DNA of 42,260 nucleotides, taken from assembly GCA_021833365.1 (NCBI GenBank), contig JAKBFV010000015.1, positions 1 through 42,260 on the forward strand, read 5' to 3'. Numbering within the stretch: the first letter of the stretch is position 1; the number at the start of each line of letters is the position of its first letter. Made by a program: the position numbers and the translations under genes. Positions 18,844-27,522 of this stretch are shown piece after piece. Source of the stretch: Pseudomonadota bacterium (GTDB lineage Bacteria; Pseudomonadota; Gammaproteobacteria; Pseudomonadales; Moraxellaceae). The notes beneath the pieces are model-generated. The model made no database searches, had not been told where the DNA came from, and saw only the letters and a program-made list of their open reading frames with translations.

Positions 18844-19682
18844 TTTGGTTTGCCTTCTGCTGCAATAATGGCTTGACCTTGTACGGGCAGACAACCGGCT
18901 TGCCCGTCTCTGCTTCCAGATTTCGCCAAGCCTCTTTCGCCACGCCGCCATGATAGGCGACATCTTCATGCTCATCCATCGACTGCGGATTGACAGCTTC
19001 CGAAATTTCTTTTGTTGAAAGCTCGGCCAACATGTTCAGCACCAACTCTTTGTTGGTCATATTGTCACGCAGGCTTTCCTTCTTCAGCCCTTTGTACTGT
19101 TTGTATTCCTGCGCTGATTTACCTGCCCATGTCTTATCAATCACATCGGTCAGAAAGGCGAATTCGGTCCCTTCGTGCAAACCGTGTTTCTTCCACTCAT
19201 CGGTGAGCTCCTTACGAATTTCAATGCTCTTGAGCCGCTGGTTGATCCAGTTATCAGAGTACCCCAGGTCCTTGTCATCGCGCATCGCTTGCTCAATCGA
19301 TCGCTCCGGGTCTGCCAGCTGATCCAGACGCTCGCTGCCGACGTGTGCCAACCACAGTTTGAACGGCTCGGCTTTTTTGGAAGGGACCGATTGGATCAGC
19401 CGCAAGATCTGTTCCGTATCAACAACATCCGTCTTGTAGTATTTACCATCAGCCGCCTTCATTTTCAGTTGGTGAGTGGCGCTAACCAACTGACTGCCCT
19501 CGGCAATGAGCTTGTTCTTCAGCCATTTCCAGTCATTACGAACCTTCTTGTCATCGGGGTTGTTCGGTCAGAACCGCAATCACATCAAGCACTGAAAACC
19601 ACCATTTTTCAGCATCGGCATCCCACTCCGTGCGGATCTGCTGTGATTCAAACATCTTGATTTTACTTTGCGCATCACTCAT
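18830..19682 (-). pseudogene. Bro-N domain (phage antirepressor-like) gene with a +1 frameshift
   Basis: Two reading frames together encode a ~283-residue Bro-N protein of the kind often found in type I restriction loci. The first frame starts with ATG at 19682 (MSDAQSKIKMFESQQ) and runs through WWFSVLDVIAVLTEQP to a TGA at 19551-19553, giving 43 residues. The rest continues in the +1 frame (DDKKVRNDWKWLKNKL, later AEPFKLWLA, YSDNWINQRL and ELTDEW). Removing one base from the C4 tract (GGGG at 19556-19559 on the plus strand) restores the whole frame. It could be a true mutation, phase variation, programmed +1 shifting at CCC-C, or a sequencing error. Its role in these loci is unproven. ATGA overlap with the 50-codon ORF before it. 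Confidence 0.8.
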
Positions 19683-19831
19683 ACCATGACCCCTTCCGGC
19701 TTGGTCATCTGCAGACACATGCGAAGTTCGCTGGCGATGATGAAACACACCCACTGACGATAGTCCCACAGGCTGTGGGACAATTTAAAAACATCAAACC
19801 CTATCACGACCTCATGATGATATGCGCTCAT
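19679..19831 (-). CDS. Hypothetical 50-residue protein between hsdS and the Bro-N gene
   Basis: An uninterrupted 50-codon ORF (MSAYHHEVVIGFDVF... to ...KPEGVMV). It starts in an ATGA that also ends hsdS and stops in an ATGA that starts the Bro-N gene, so translation is coupled on both sides. That arrangement, filling the gap exactly, argues for a real gene. It has a mixed hydrophobic/aromatic centre (SLWDYRQWVCFIIASELRMCL) that could form an amphipathic helix. I recognise no family. A 19-bp palindrome lies inside it. Confidence 0.6.
   Translation of the reverse strand: MSAYHHEVVIGFDVFKLSHSLWDYRQWVCFIIASELRMCLQMTKPEGVMV
19763..19781. repeat. 19-bp palindrome inside the 50-codon ORF
   Basis: GTCCCACAG and CTGTGGGAC are perfect 9-base arms with one central base. 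It lies 52 bases downstream of hsdS, next to an A/T-rich stretch (CAATTTAAAAACATC). The near-absent loop suits a dimeric DNA-binding protein better than a hairpin. Confidence 0.65.
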
Positions 19832-21033
19832 GACACCATCTCTTCTGGTCTTGGAAAGCTGAACAGTAGATCACGGTAATACTCGTATTGCTTCTGGCGC
19901 AGTGCAATTTCGCGCGGCAAGCCCTCGGTGATGGAGTGAGTCAGGGCATCAAACTTGTCAAGAATGGCAACAATCCGTTTCTGTTCTTCAGGCAGCGGAA
20001 CGGGTACTTCCAATTGAATAAGGTCAGACTTATTAACGGCAGGAACCCCACCTTCTTTTTTCAAACCCAACAGAAGTTCGCTTCGTGATTGAAGGAAGTA
20101 GAAAAGATACTTATTGATCAGAACAGCCTTATTTGTTGATTGTAGCTTATAGCACAAAGGCCCCAACCAAAATGGATCCCTTTGATACCCAACATAGCCA
20201 ATTCCCCCTTGGCCTCGAGAAGGGGTGGTAACGGTATCGCCGGCGCAATTGCTTGCAGCGCTGTATCCTGATCGGGATGTCCCAGCATTGATGTAATCAA
20301 ATATTGTCGCATTTTCAAGAATTTCAGGTGGCTTTGACCCAGTATTTATGTCAACCAGTGCTCCCAACGTCTTCCACTCCACCTCCCCTTCTTCAAAGCT
20401 CAACAACTTATCGCGATAGTAGTTGTATTGCTTTTTCCGGGCGGTCAGCTCGGCGGTCAGCTCGGCGGTCAGCTCGGCGGTCAGCTCGGTGAATGTGTCC
20501 AGTATGCGGACGATTTCGGACTGAATCTCAAGCGACTTTTTGGGGTTGGATGGACAGGGGATGGGGATTAGATAATTCAATATTTCCGATTTATCTCCTC
20601 GTGGCATCTTTGCGCCTTTTGCATGCAGCATGCTATACGAGAAAAACTTATTTGAGGACAAAACATAATAGAGAAATCTTGAATCAACGAATAGCTTGCT
20701 CTTATCCTGAATTCTCACAGCAAGAACATCGCCACTACAACCGCCTGAATTCGTCGCTCTCCATACCTTTTTGAGGTAAGGGCGAATATTACCAAGCAGG
20801 ATGTCTCCTGGCTCGTATGCCGTCAAACGCTCTGTGTTGGGCAAATAACTTGCGTCAACACGCCCACCCTTATCAGCAACGAGGTTATCAACTCCCACAA
20901 AAGAGGTCGCATCAAGTTCAGCAGCATCAACTCGCGTCTGCGAATACTCCGTCACATCCCCAAGTGCCTTCCACTCCACCTCAACCCCATCCAGCAGCTT
21001 GTCCAAGAAGTTTATGCTGCTCTTGCTGCTCAT
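19828..21033 (-). CDS. hsdS: Type I restriction enzyme specificity subunit, EcoR124I-like
   Basis: Chooses the DNA target for both methylation and cutting. The 401-residue protein has two variable target-recognition domains (about 25-170 and 225-355), each followed by a conserved helix: RILDTFTELTAE...KKQYNYYRDKLLSF in the centre and AILDKFDALTHSITEGLPREI...KQYEYYRDLLFSF at the end. The centre has four ELTA units (residues 183-198), equivalent to the TAEL repeats whose number sets the spacer length in EcoR124I versus EcoR124II. The conserved parts resemble type IC subunits. The target sequence cannot be read from the domains. It overlaps the DUF1016 gene by 4 bases and the 50-codon ORF by 4. 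Confidence 0.93.
   Translation of the reverse strand: MSSKSSINFLDKLLDGVEVEWKALGDVTEYSQTRVDAAELDATSFVGVDNLVADKGGRVDASYLPNTERLTAYEPGDILLGNIRPYLKKVWRATNSGGCSGDVLAVRIQDKSKLFVDSRFLYYVLSSNKFFSYSMLHAKGAKMPRGDKSEILNYLIPIPCPSNPKKSLEIQSEIVRILDTFTELTAELTAELTAELTARKKQYNYYRDKLLSFEEGEVEWKTLGALVDINTGSKPPEILENATIFDYINAGTSRSGYSAASNCAGDTVTTPSRGQGGIGYVGYQRDPFWLGPLCYKLQSTNKAVLINKYLFYFLQSRSELLLGLKKEGGVPAVNKSDLIQLEVPVPLPEEQKRIVAILDKFDALTHSITEGLPREIALRQKQYEYYRDLLFSFPRPEEMVS
20441..20488 (-). repeat. Four perfect 12-bp tandem repeats in hsdS
   Basis: The plus-strand unit GCGGTCAGCTCG is repeated four times with no mismatch, encoding (ELTA)4 in the central helix. In-frame gain or loss of a unit would change the distance between the two recognition domains. 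Confidence 0.95.
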
Positions 21034-22070
21034 ACTGCATCTCCCTGCAACTCGCGTTCTATCTGTTCGATGCTGGGCAGATTGATTTTGATGGCATCGG
21101 GGAGCGATTCGATCAACTTGTATTCAGCGATACCCATCGCTTGGTTTTTGTCACCCAGGGCGTATTCGGCCACCAACTTGTTTTTGCTCTTGCACAGCAG
21201 CAGACCGATGGTGGGGTTGTCGAGTTCGTGTTTCACCTGCTTGTCGATCGCCGTCATGTAAAACCCCAGCTGTCCCAAATGCTCGGGCTTGAACTTGCCC
21301 GCCTTGAGCTCAATCACCACATAGCAGCGCAATTTCAGGTGATAGAACAGCAGGTCGATGAAAAATTCATCGCCGCCGACATCCAGCAATACCTGCCGTC
21401 CAACAAACGCAAAACCCGCCCCCAGCTCCAGCAGAAATTCGGTGACGTGTTGGACAAGGGCATGCTCAACCTCGCGCTCTTGCGCCTCCTCGGTCAGGCC
21501 GAAAAAGTCAAAACGATAGGGATCTTTGATGGATTCGCGAGCAAGGTCGGAATCAGGCTTGGGCAAAGTCGCTTCGAAATTGGTGACGGCATTGCCTTGT
21601 CGCTCGTGTAAGCGCGCTTCGATGTGCAGCACCAGGATATTGCGTGACCAGTTGTGTGCGATGGCCTTGGCTGCATACCAACGACGTGTTTCTGTACTGG
21701 ATAATTTATCCAGCAGGGCCAATTGGTGATACCACGGCAATTGTGCAAGCACCGCTTGCACAAATTCGACATCGGGCCAGGCTTCGGCAAAAGCGCGCAT
21801 GTATTTGAGGTTGCGTGGCGAAAATCCCTTCATGGCGGGAAAAGCCGTGCGCAGATCGTGCGCCAGCCGCTCGATCACCTTGGCCCCCCAACCTTGCATG
21901 GCCTGACGCGCCAAGATATCGCTGCCGATCTGCCAGTAGAGCAACACCAGTTCGCGGTTGACCGCCAGCGTGGCACGCTGTTGAGCGCCGTGGATTCTGG
22001 CTTTCAGCTCACTGAGCCAGTCGGCATAGCCTGCCGGCGTGGGCGTCAGGGCGATAGGTGTGTCACTCAT
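21030..22070 (-). CDS. DUF1016 / YhcG-type PD-(D/E)XK nuclease
   Basis: A 346-residue protein with two parts. Residues about 15-150 form the DUF1016 N-terminal helical domain, with LLYWQIG, GFSPRNLKYMRAF and LPWYHQLALL. The C-terminal half holds a nuclease core with D239 (FFIDLLFYH), E254 and K256 (IELKAG), followed by LGQLGFYM. These residues suggest an active metal-dependent nuclease. The biological role of the family is not settled, although it is often near restriction systems. It sits between hsdM (2-base gap) and hsdS (4-base overlap), so it is made with the methylase and specificity subunits. Confidence 0.85.
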   Translation of the reverse strand: MSDTPIALTPTPAGYADWLSELKARIHGAQQRATLAVNRELVLLYWQIGSDILARQAMQGWGAKVIERLAHDLRTAFPAMKGFSPRNLKYMRAFAEAWPDVEFVQAVLAQLPWYHQLALLDKLSSTETRRWYAAKAIAHNWSRNILVLHIEARLHERQGNAVTNFEATLPKPDSDLARESIKDPYRFDFFGLTEEAQEREVEHALVQHVTEFLLELGAGFAFVGRQVLLDVGGDEFFIDLLFYHLKLRCYVVIELKAGKFKPEHLGQLGFYMTAIDKQVKHELDNPTIGLLLCKSKNKLVAEYALGDKNQAMGIAEYKLIESLPDAIKINLPSIEQIERELQGDAV

Positions 22071-22072
22071 GC

Positions 22073-23623
22073 CTATGGCTCCTCGCCTTCGATCTCGGCA
22101 ACGATGGCATCAATGTCTTTGCGTAGCTTGTCGATCTTGGCGACAGTAGTTTTTAGCTCCGCATTGAGCTGGGCAATGTCCACCACTTCGCGGTTGTCCT
22201 TGGCTTCAACGTAGCTGCTGACGGACAGGTTGTAGTCGTTGGCGGCCACTTTCTCAAAGGGAACGGATTGGGCGAAGTGATCGACGTTGGCCTTACTGTC
22301 GAACACCTGCATGATCTGCTCGATGTGTGCGTCGAGCAGCACGTTGTTGTTGGTCTCTTTCTTGAACAGGCCGCTGGCATCGATGAACTGGAGGGTGGTG
22401 TCGGTTTTGTGTTTGGACAGCACCAGAATGTTCACGGCGATGGTGGTGCCATAGAACAGGTTGGGCGCCAGCGAGATAACCGTCTCGACGTAGTTGTTGT
22501 CCACCAGATACTGACGGATTTTCTGCTCGGCTCCGCCACGATAGAAAATGCCAGGGAAACAGACGATGGCGGCACGGCCTTTGCTGGAAAGGTAGCTCAA
22601 GGCGTGCAATACAAAGGCAAAGTCGGCTTTGGATTTCGGTGCCAGCACGCCTGCTGGGGCGAACCGCTCATCGTTGATCAGGGTGGGGTCATCACTGCCG
22701 ATCCACTTCACCGAATACGGTGGATTGGAGACGATGGCATCAAAGGGTTTATCATCGCCAAAATGCGGGTCGATCAGGGTATTGCCGAGCTGAACATCGA
22801 ACTTGTCGTAGTTGATGTTGTGCAAGAACATGTTCATCCGCGCCAGGTTGTAGGTGGTGTGGTTGATCTCTTGCCCAAAGAACCCTTCCTCGATGATGTG
22901 GGCATCGAAGTGCTTTTTTGCTTGCAAAAGCAGTGACCCCGAGCCACAGGCGGGGTCATAGATCTTGTTGACACTGGTTTGCTGGTGCATGGCGATCTGA
23001 GCGATCAGCTTGGAGACATGCTGCGGGGTAAAGAACTCGCCACCGGATTTTCCGGCATTGGCCGCATAGTTCGAGATCAGAAACTCATAGGCATCACCGA
23101 ACAGGTCGATGTGGCTGGCATCGAAGTCGCCAAAGTCCAAGTCAGCCACGCCCTTGAGTACGGCAGCAAGACGGGCATTTTTGTCCCTGACGGTGTTGCC
23201 CAGGCGATTGCTGGTGGTATCGAAATCTGCAAACAACCCCTTGATAGCGTGCTCGGAGGGGTAGCCGTGGGCCGATGCTTCGATGGCGGCAAAAATAGCG
23301 GCCAGATCGGTGTTCAGGCTTTCGTTGGTGTTGGCACCCGCCGCCACCCTGGCGAACAACTGACTAGGGAAGATGAAGTAACCCTTGGTCTTGACGGCGT
23401 CATCTTTGACATCCGAGGTGATGACATAATCATGCAGCTCGGCATAGTCGACGCTGTCGTCACCACCTTCGATGTAGTTGGCGAAATTTTCGCTGATGAA
23501 GCGATAAAACAGGGTGCCGAGCACATATTGCTTGAAATCCCAGCCGTCGACGGCACCGCGCACATCGTTGGCGATTTGCCAGATACGGCGTTGCAGTTCG
23601 GCGCGTTGTTGCATGCTCGTCAT
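22073..23623 (-). CDS. hsdM: Type I restriction enzyme M subunit (N6-adenine methyltransferase)
   Basis: Methylates adenine at the target with HsdS, protecting host DNA; also part of the restriction complex. The 516-residue protein has [11 protein letters not shown] (SAM motif I, about 222-232) and NPPY at 300-303. The whole sequence closely follows my recollection of EcoR124I HsdM (520 residues), including the N-terminus [10 protein letters not shown], which fixes the start at 23623. No strong ribosome site is visible. It is first in the island, so the promoter should lie in 23624-24476. Confidence 0.95.
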   Translation of the reverse strand: MTSMQQRAELQRRIWQIANDVRGAVDGWDFKQYVLGTLFYRFISENFANYIEGGDDSVDYAELHDYVITSDVKDDAVKTKGYFIFPSQLFARVAAGANTNESLNTDLAAIFAAIEASAHGYPSEHAIKGLFADFDTTSNRLGNTVRDKNARLAAVLKGVADLDFGDFDASHIDLFGDAYEFLISNYAANAGKSGGEFFTPQHVSKLIAQIAMHQQTSVNKIYDPACGSGSLLLQAKKHFDAHIIEEGFFGQEINHTTYNLARMNMFLHNINYDKFDVQLGNTLIDPHFGDDKPFDAIVSNPPYSVKWIGSDDPTLINDERFAPAGVLAPKSKADFAFVLHALSYLSSKGRAAIVCFPGIFYRGGAEQKIRQYLVDNNYVETVISLAPNLFYGTTIAVNILVLSKHKTDTTLQFIDASGLFKKETNNNVLLDAHIEQIMQVFDSKANVDHFAQSVPFEKVAANDYNLSVSSYVEAKDNREVVDIAQLNAELKTTVAKIDKLRKDIDAIVAEIEGEEP

Positions 23624-24476
23624 CGTTATAATCCCGTGTCCATAGGCAAAATTGCGCGCCAGCAGGACGTGTCTCTGTCTTCCGATCCGCCGTGCTGGCG
23701 ATCGTCGTGCTTCTCTCGGCTATTCGTCACTGACCCGCGTGGCATACATGCCAGCCACCCGCTTGTTCATGTCCCCGGCACGATCAGCTCCCGGCAGGCT
23801 AGCGGCCCCCTTCCGGTCGATCCTGGCGCAAATCGAAGAAGGCCTGAGGCGCCGATGCTCGAGCATGGGATCCTCGCACACCGACAGCGGCGAACCTGAA
23901 GACTCCAGGGAACTGAACAGCACTGACAGCGAACTGCATCGCAGACAACGCAGTATATCAGTTCTGCTGCCATCGCCATGCGCGTGGTGTTGACAGTTGC
24001 AGCATGGCTGGATGGTACGTCTTGAACTCCTCGAACACAGGCTCGATCTCCCTGCGCTCGTGGTACAGCGCCGGCGTCTCAGCACGGGCAACGATGTCGG
24101 GTATCAGCCACTAGCCGCCTGTTGGATTGAACACATGCCCGCGCATTCCCCTTCCGGGTCCGGCCTGGTGCGCATAGCGAACCTTTCGCCGAAGGCGACA
24201 GGACAGGAGGGGGGCGGCGTTTTTCAAGGTGCTTGTCGCTTTTCCATGTTTCCTATGCCGCCACCGGCCCGTTGCGTGTCTCTTCTGAGCAAGCTTGCGG
24301 TCGTGCTACTTTGGCAGATCCATCGACCGTGTGAGGCCGCGCCAACATGCCCCGATCCTTGGCCCGGGTGCCAGCAGGCTGGGGCGTCCCTTCTGATAGG
24401 TGAATGGCGCAATCGGCAATGGGCTTGCAGCGCTACCGACAGGCACACTGCCGGTTTCCGATCAGAGTTCACGCCT
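23624..24476. other. Stretch of 853 bp with no convincing gene
   Basis: It lies between hsdM and the plus-strand hydrolase gene and should hold the hsdM promoter, but no good minus-strand -35/-10 pair is clear. A perfect 12-bp palindrome ATGCTCGAGCAT is at 23855-23866 and GGCAT-AC-ATGCC at 23741-23752. The open frames here (for example 23720-24091 minus) match nothing I know. No RNA gene signature was seen. It may be the degraded edge of the acquired island. Confidence 0.5.
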
Positions 24477-25385
24477 ATGTCTTCACAGAGCCGCTATGTT
24501 CGTAGCCGCGACGGCACCCGTCTGCACGCCAGCTGCCATGGCGACGCGCAGCTCCCCGCCCTCGTCCTCGTGCACGGCTACCCCGACAATGCCCAGGTCT
24601 GGACGCCGCTCATCGCCGAACTGCTGCCGTATTTTTATATCGTCACCTATGACGTGCGCGGCGCCGGTCAGTCCGACAGCCCACGCCGTCGCCGCGACTA
24701 TCGGCTGGCGCGTTTGGCCGAGGATCTGCAATGCGTCGTCGATGCCCTGCTGCCGGGGCGCGCCTTTCATCTCGCGGCGCACGACTGGGGTTCGATCCAG
24801 AGCTGGGAGTCGGTCACCGAAGCGTCGCTACGGCCGCGTCTGCTGTCGTTCACGTCGATCTCCGGGCCTTGTCTCGACCACGCTTCGTTCTGGCTGCGTC
24901 GTCAGCTGACCCGGCAACCGCGCCAGGTGGTCGATCAACTGCTGCACTCCTGGTATATCGGTCTTTTTCACGCGCCTTGGCTGGCGGAAGGCGTCTGGCA
25001 TCTGCTGCTGGCGCCTTTGTGGCCGCGCGTGCGGCAGATGAGTGACGGCATCGTCGACCTGCCTTCGCAGCAACAATTGCACGATGCCCTGCACGGCATC
25101 GCCCTCTATCGCGCCAACTTCATCACCCGCCTGCTGCGTCCACGCCGCCGCCACGCCATCTGTCCGGTGCAGGTCATCCTGCCGCGCCAGGATGCCTTCG
25201 TGCGTCCGCAGCTGGTCGAAGGCCTGCAGCAGTGGGTGAGCGAGCTTTATGTGCGCGAGATCGACGGCGGTCACTGGGTCATCCATGCGCAACCACGCCC
25301 GATCGCTGCCATGATCCGCGACTTCGCCCTCGGCCTCGAAGCCGGTCAGCTGGCCGCCAGTCTGATCGCGGCGCGCGTTCACTGA
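24477..25385 (+). CDS. Alpha/beta hydrolase, epoxide-hydrolase-like
   Basis: A 302-residue hydrolase. HGYPDN (33-38) forms the oxyanion loop, YDVRGAGQSD is the usual glycine-rich block, and AHDWGS puts aspartate D103 at the nucleophile position, as in epoxide hydrolases and haloalkane dehalogenases. H266 (GGHW) is the likely catalytic histidine. As I recall, the sequence resembles the N-terminal half of ~590-residue proteins that continue into a short-chain dehydrogenase; here it ends after the hydrolase, so it is a single-domain form. The start at 24477 fits the fold, but the frame is open upstream to 23997 and the ribosome site is weak. It overlaps the convergent Nudix gene by 7 bases. Substrate unknown. 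Confidence 0.8.
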   Translation: MSSQSRYVRSRDGTRLHASCHGDAQLPALVLVHGYPDNAQVWTPLIAELLPYFYIVTYDVRGAGQSDSPRRRRDYRLARLAEDLQCVVDALLPGRAFHLAAHDWGSIQSWESVTEASLRPRLLSFTSISGPCLDHASFWLRRQLTRQPRQVVDQLLHSWYIGLFHAPWLAEGVWHLLLAPLWPRVRQMSDGIVDLPSQQQLHDALHGIALYRANFITRLLRPRRRHAICPVQVILPRQDAFVRPQLVEGLQQWVSELYVREIDGGHWVIHAQPRPIAAMIRDFALGLEAGQLAASLIAARVH

Positions 25386-26296
25386 TAGGCGGAGATACCG
25401 GCCACACCCTGGCCGCCCTGTTGCCAGGCGCGCGCCAGGTCGGCCGGTCCGACGCCACCGAGAGCATAGACGCACAGCGTGGTACCCGAGCACAGCGCCG
25501 CGAAACGATCCCAGCCGAGCGCCGGCTGACCGATGTGACTGTTCGTCGGCTGCACCGGCGAGAGCGTCACATAGTCGAGCCCGAGGGCCTGCAAATGCTG
25601 CAGATCCTCGCCGTCATGGGCGGAAGCGCCACACCAGGCTGAAAGCCCTGGCCGCTCCTGCCAGTGTTGCCAGACACGCCGGCTGGCGTGGACACCGGCG
25701 AGCTGCAGGGGCTGCACGAGATCGACGCGATCATGCGCATACCAGAGGCGCTGCGGCCAGTCACGGCGCAGGCGCTGCAGACGCTCGGCATAGGCCGATG
25801 CACTCAGTTCAGGAGCGCGCAGGAGCAGAGCGACATTCGCCGGCAAGCCTTGCAGCTGTACCGGAGAAGGATCGGCGACGATGGCGATCTGCTCGGGCAG
25901 GCGCAGAGCCTGGCAGATGGGTCGATCCGCCGCCGGCATCGCCCGATCGGCGAGCTCAGCCAGGCTGACCCACTGGATGGCCTGGCCCTCGCGCCCGATC
26001 GCCTCACCCTCCCAGGCGTCGACCCGCCATACGGCGAGATGCACACGCCGATCGCCATAGTCGTGGGTGACCGCTTTCAGGGGGCGGGCGTGCACCGGTG
26101 TGACGCCGATCTCCTCCTGCAGCTCGCGGCGTAGGGCCGCCGTCGCCGACTCGGAAGCCTCGATCTTACCGCCGGGAAACTCCCACAAGCCGCCTTGATG
26201 CGCTCGCTGCGGCCGCTGCGCCAGCAGGACACGCCCGTGCGCATCGATGAGCGCCGCCGCCACCACCCTGATCGTCTCAGGAGCGGTAGTCGGCAT
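25379..26296 (-). CDS. Nudix hydrolase fused to a thiamine-phosphate-synthase/TenI-like domain
   Basis: A ~305-residue two-domain protein. Residues 8-130 are a MutT-type Nudix domain with the complete box G43-x5-E49-x7-R57-E58-L-x-E61-E62-x-G64. The second half, from about 150, looks like the ThiE/TenI barrel ([36 protein letters not shown]). The Nudix part probably cleans 8-oxo-dGTP; the role of the TenI part is unclear. The gene follows argJ as in Pseudomonas. The ATG at 26296 overlaps argJ by 20 bases; GTG codons just after the argJ stop would be alternatives. Confidence 0.85.
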   Translation of the reverse strand: MPTTAPETIRVVAAALIDAHGRVLLAQRPQRAHQGGLWEFPGGKIEASESATAALRRELQEEIGVTPVHARPLKAVTHDYGDRRVHLAVWRVDAWEGEAIGREGQAIQWVSLAELADRAMPAADRPICQALRLPEQIAIVADPSPVQLQGLPANVALLLRAPELSASAYAERLQRLRRDWPQRLWYAHDRVDLVQPLQLAGVHASRRVWQHWQERPGLSAWCGASAHDGEDLQHLQALGLDYVTLSPVQPTNSHIGQPALGWDRFAALCSGTTLCVYALGGVGPADLARAWQQGGQGVAGISAYQ

Positions 26297-27497
26297 TGAT
26301 CTTGACGTAGTCGTAGGAGAGGTCGCAGGTCCAGACCGTATCGCGGTGATCGCCGCGACCGAGATCGATGCGGATGGTGATTTCCGGGCGCTGCATGACG
26401 GCCGCGCCGAGACTCTCGCGATAATCGGGAGCGGCCCCACCGTCGCGGCAGATCTGCACTTCATCGAGCCAGACCTGGACGCCCTGCACCGCCAGATCGA
26501 CGACACCGGCGCGCCCGATGGCGGCGAGGATGCGCCCCCAGTTCGGATCGGAGGCAAAAAATGCCGTCTTTACCAGGGGCGAGTGCGCCACCGCATAAGC
26601 GACGTCGCAGCACTCCTCGGCGCTGCCGCCGCCTTCGACCTGAACGGTGATGAACTTGCTCGCCCCCTCACCATCGCGCACGATCATCTGCGCCAGTTCG
26701 CGCATCAAGTCGGCGAGCTCGCCTGCCAGGGCCTGCGCCGCAGCACTGTCAGCGCTGCGCACGAGCTCACCACCGGCGGCACCGCTGGCGACGAGGACGC
26801 AGGCGTCATTGGTCGAGGTATCGCCATCGATGGTGATGCGATTGAAGGCACCGGCATTGGCCTGCGCCAGCAAGGTCTGCAGCAAGCCGGCCTCGACCTT
26901 CATGTCGGTGGCGATGAAAGCGAGCATGGTCGCCATGTTCGGACGTATCATGCCGGCACCCTTGGTGATGCCGGTGAGCGTATATTCGCGGCCATCGACC
27001 TGGAAGCGCCGATGCGCGCCCTTGGGACGGGTATCGGTGGTCATGATGCCGACCGCCGCGTCGTTCCAGGCGTCGGCGCGCAGAGCGCCGGCGACCTTGG
27101 GCAGGGCGGCGGTGATCGGCGCCAGGGGCAGAAGCTCGCCGATGACGCCGGTGCTGAACGGCAGCACCTGCTCCGTCCGCACCCCCATCTGCGCGGCGAG
27201 AGCGGCGCAGGCGTCCTGGCAGGCCGCCATACCGGCGGCGCCGGTGCCGGCGTTGGCATTGCCGGTATTGATGAGCAGATAGCGTATCGCTGCGCTCTGC
27301 AGATGCGCGCGCGCCACCTGCACGGGAGCGGCACAAAAAGCATTGCGTGTGAACAGCGCCGCCACCGTTGCACCTTCACGCAAGGCGAAGACGACGAGGT
27401 CGCGACGGTTTTTGTAACGCACACCGGCCTCGAGCACGGCGACCTCCACACCCGCCACCGGATGCAGGCTCGGCAGCTCTTTCAATCCCACAGCCAT
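26277..27497 (-). CDS. argJ: Glutamate N-acetyltransferase / amino-acid acetyltransferase
   Basis: Transfers acetyl from N-acetylornithine to glutamate, closing the cyclic route of arginine synthesis, and may also use acetyl-CoA. The 406-residue precursor cleaves itself at A189/T190 in NMATMLAF, giving the two chains; T190 is the nucleophile. Other signs are [13 protein letters not shown] and IMTTDTRPK. The ATG at 27497 has GAGGAG 8 bases upstream. Four 16-bp repeats lie between this gene and secA. Confidence 0.95.
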   Translation of the reverse strand: MAVGLKELPSLHPVAGVEVAVLEAGVRYKNRRDLVVFALREGATVAALFTRNAFCAAPVQVARAHLQSAAIRYLLINTGNANAGTGAAGMAACQDACAALAAQMGVRTEQVLPFSTGVIGELLPLAPITAALPKVAGALRADAWNDAAVGIMTTDTRPKGAHRRFQVDGREYTLTGITKGAGMIRPNMATMLAFIATDMKVEAGLLQTLLAQANAGAFNRITIDGDTSTNDACVLVASGAAGGELVRSADSAAAQALAGELADLMRELAQMIVRDGEGASKFITVQVEGGGSAEECCDVAYAVAHSPLVKTAFFASDPNWGRILAAIGRAGVVDLAVQGVQVWLDEVQICRDGGAAPDYRESLGAAVMQRPEITIRIDLGRGDHRDTVWTCDLSYDYVKINADYRS

Positions 27498-27522
27498 CGC
27501 TCTCTCCTCTACTTCCTTTTCC

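Larger units (their letters stand above)
15730..23623 (-). other. Type IC restriction-modification island
   Basis: Six minus-strand genes in the order hsdM, DUF1016 nuclease, hsdS, 50-codon ORF, Bro-N gene (frameshifted) and hsdR, with gaps of at most 2 bases or overlaps of 4-14 bases. The block is clearly more AT-rich, with more AAA, AAT and GAT codons, than the surrounding genes. This and the family point to acquisition by transfer. No integrase, IS or repeat was seen at the edges. Confidence 0.75.

Noticed and set aside
18844-18975. Longer HsdR start at 18975
   Set aside because: It lies within the Bro-N coding sequence, and the ATG at 18843 places D151, E165 and K167 where they fall in EcoR124I.
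20441-20488. Repeat array as a CRISPR
   Set aside because: The units are 12 bp, directly adjacent, without spacers and inside a coding frame.
23720-24091. Minus-strand 123-residue ORF upstream of hsdM
   Set aside because: Arginine- and serine-rich composition typical of a chance frame, no ribosome site and no recognisable family.
23997-24476. N-terminal extension of the hydrolase frame
   Set aside because: The frame is open but the extra residues match nothing and are rich in P, C and W. The hydrolase fold starts normally at 24477.
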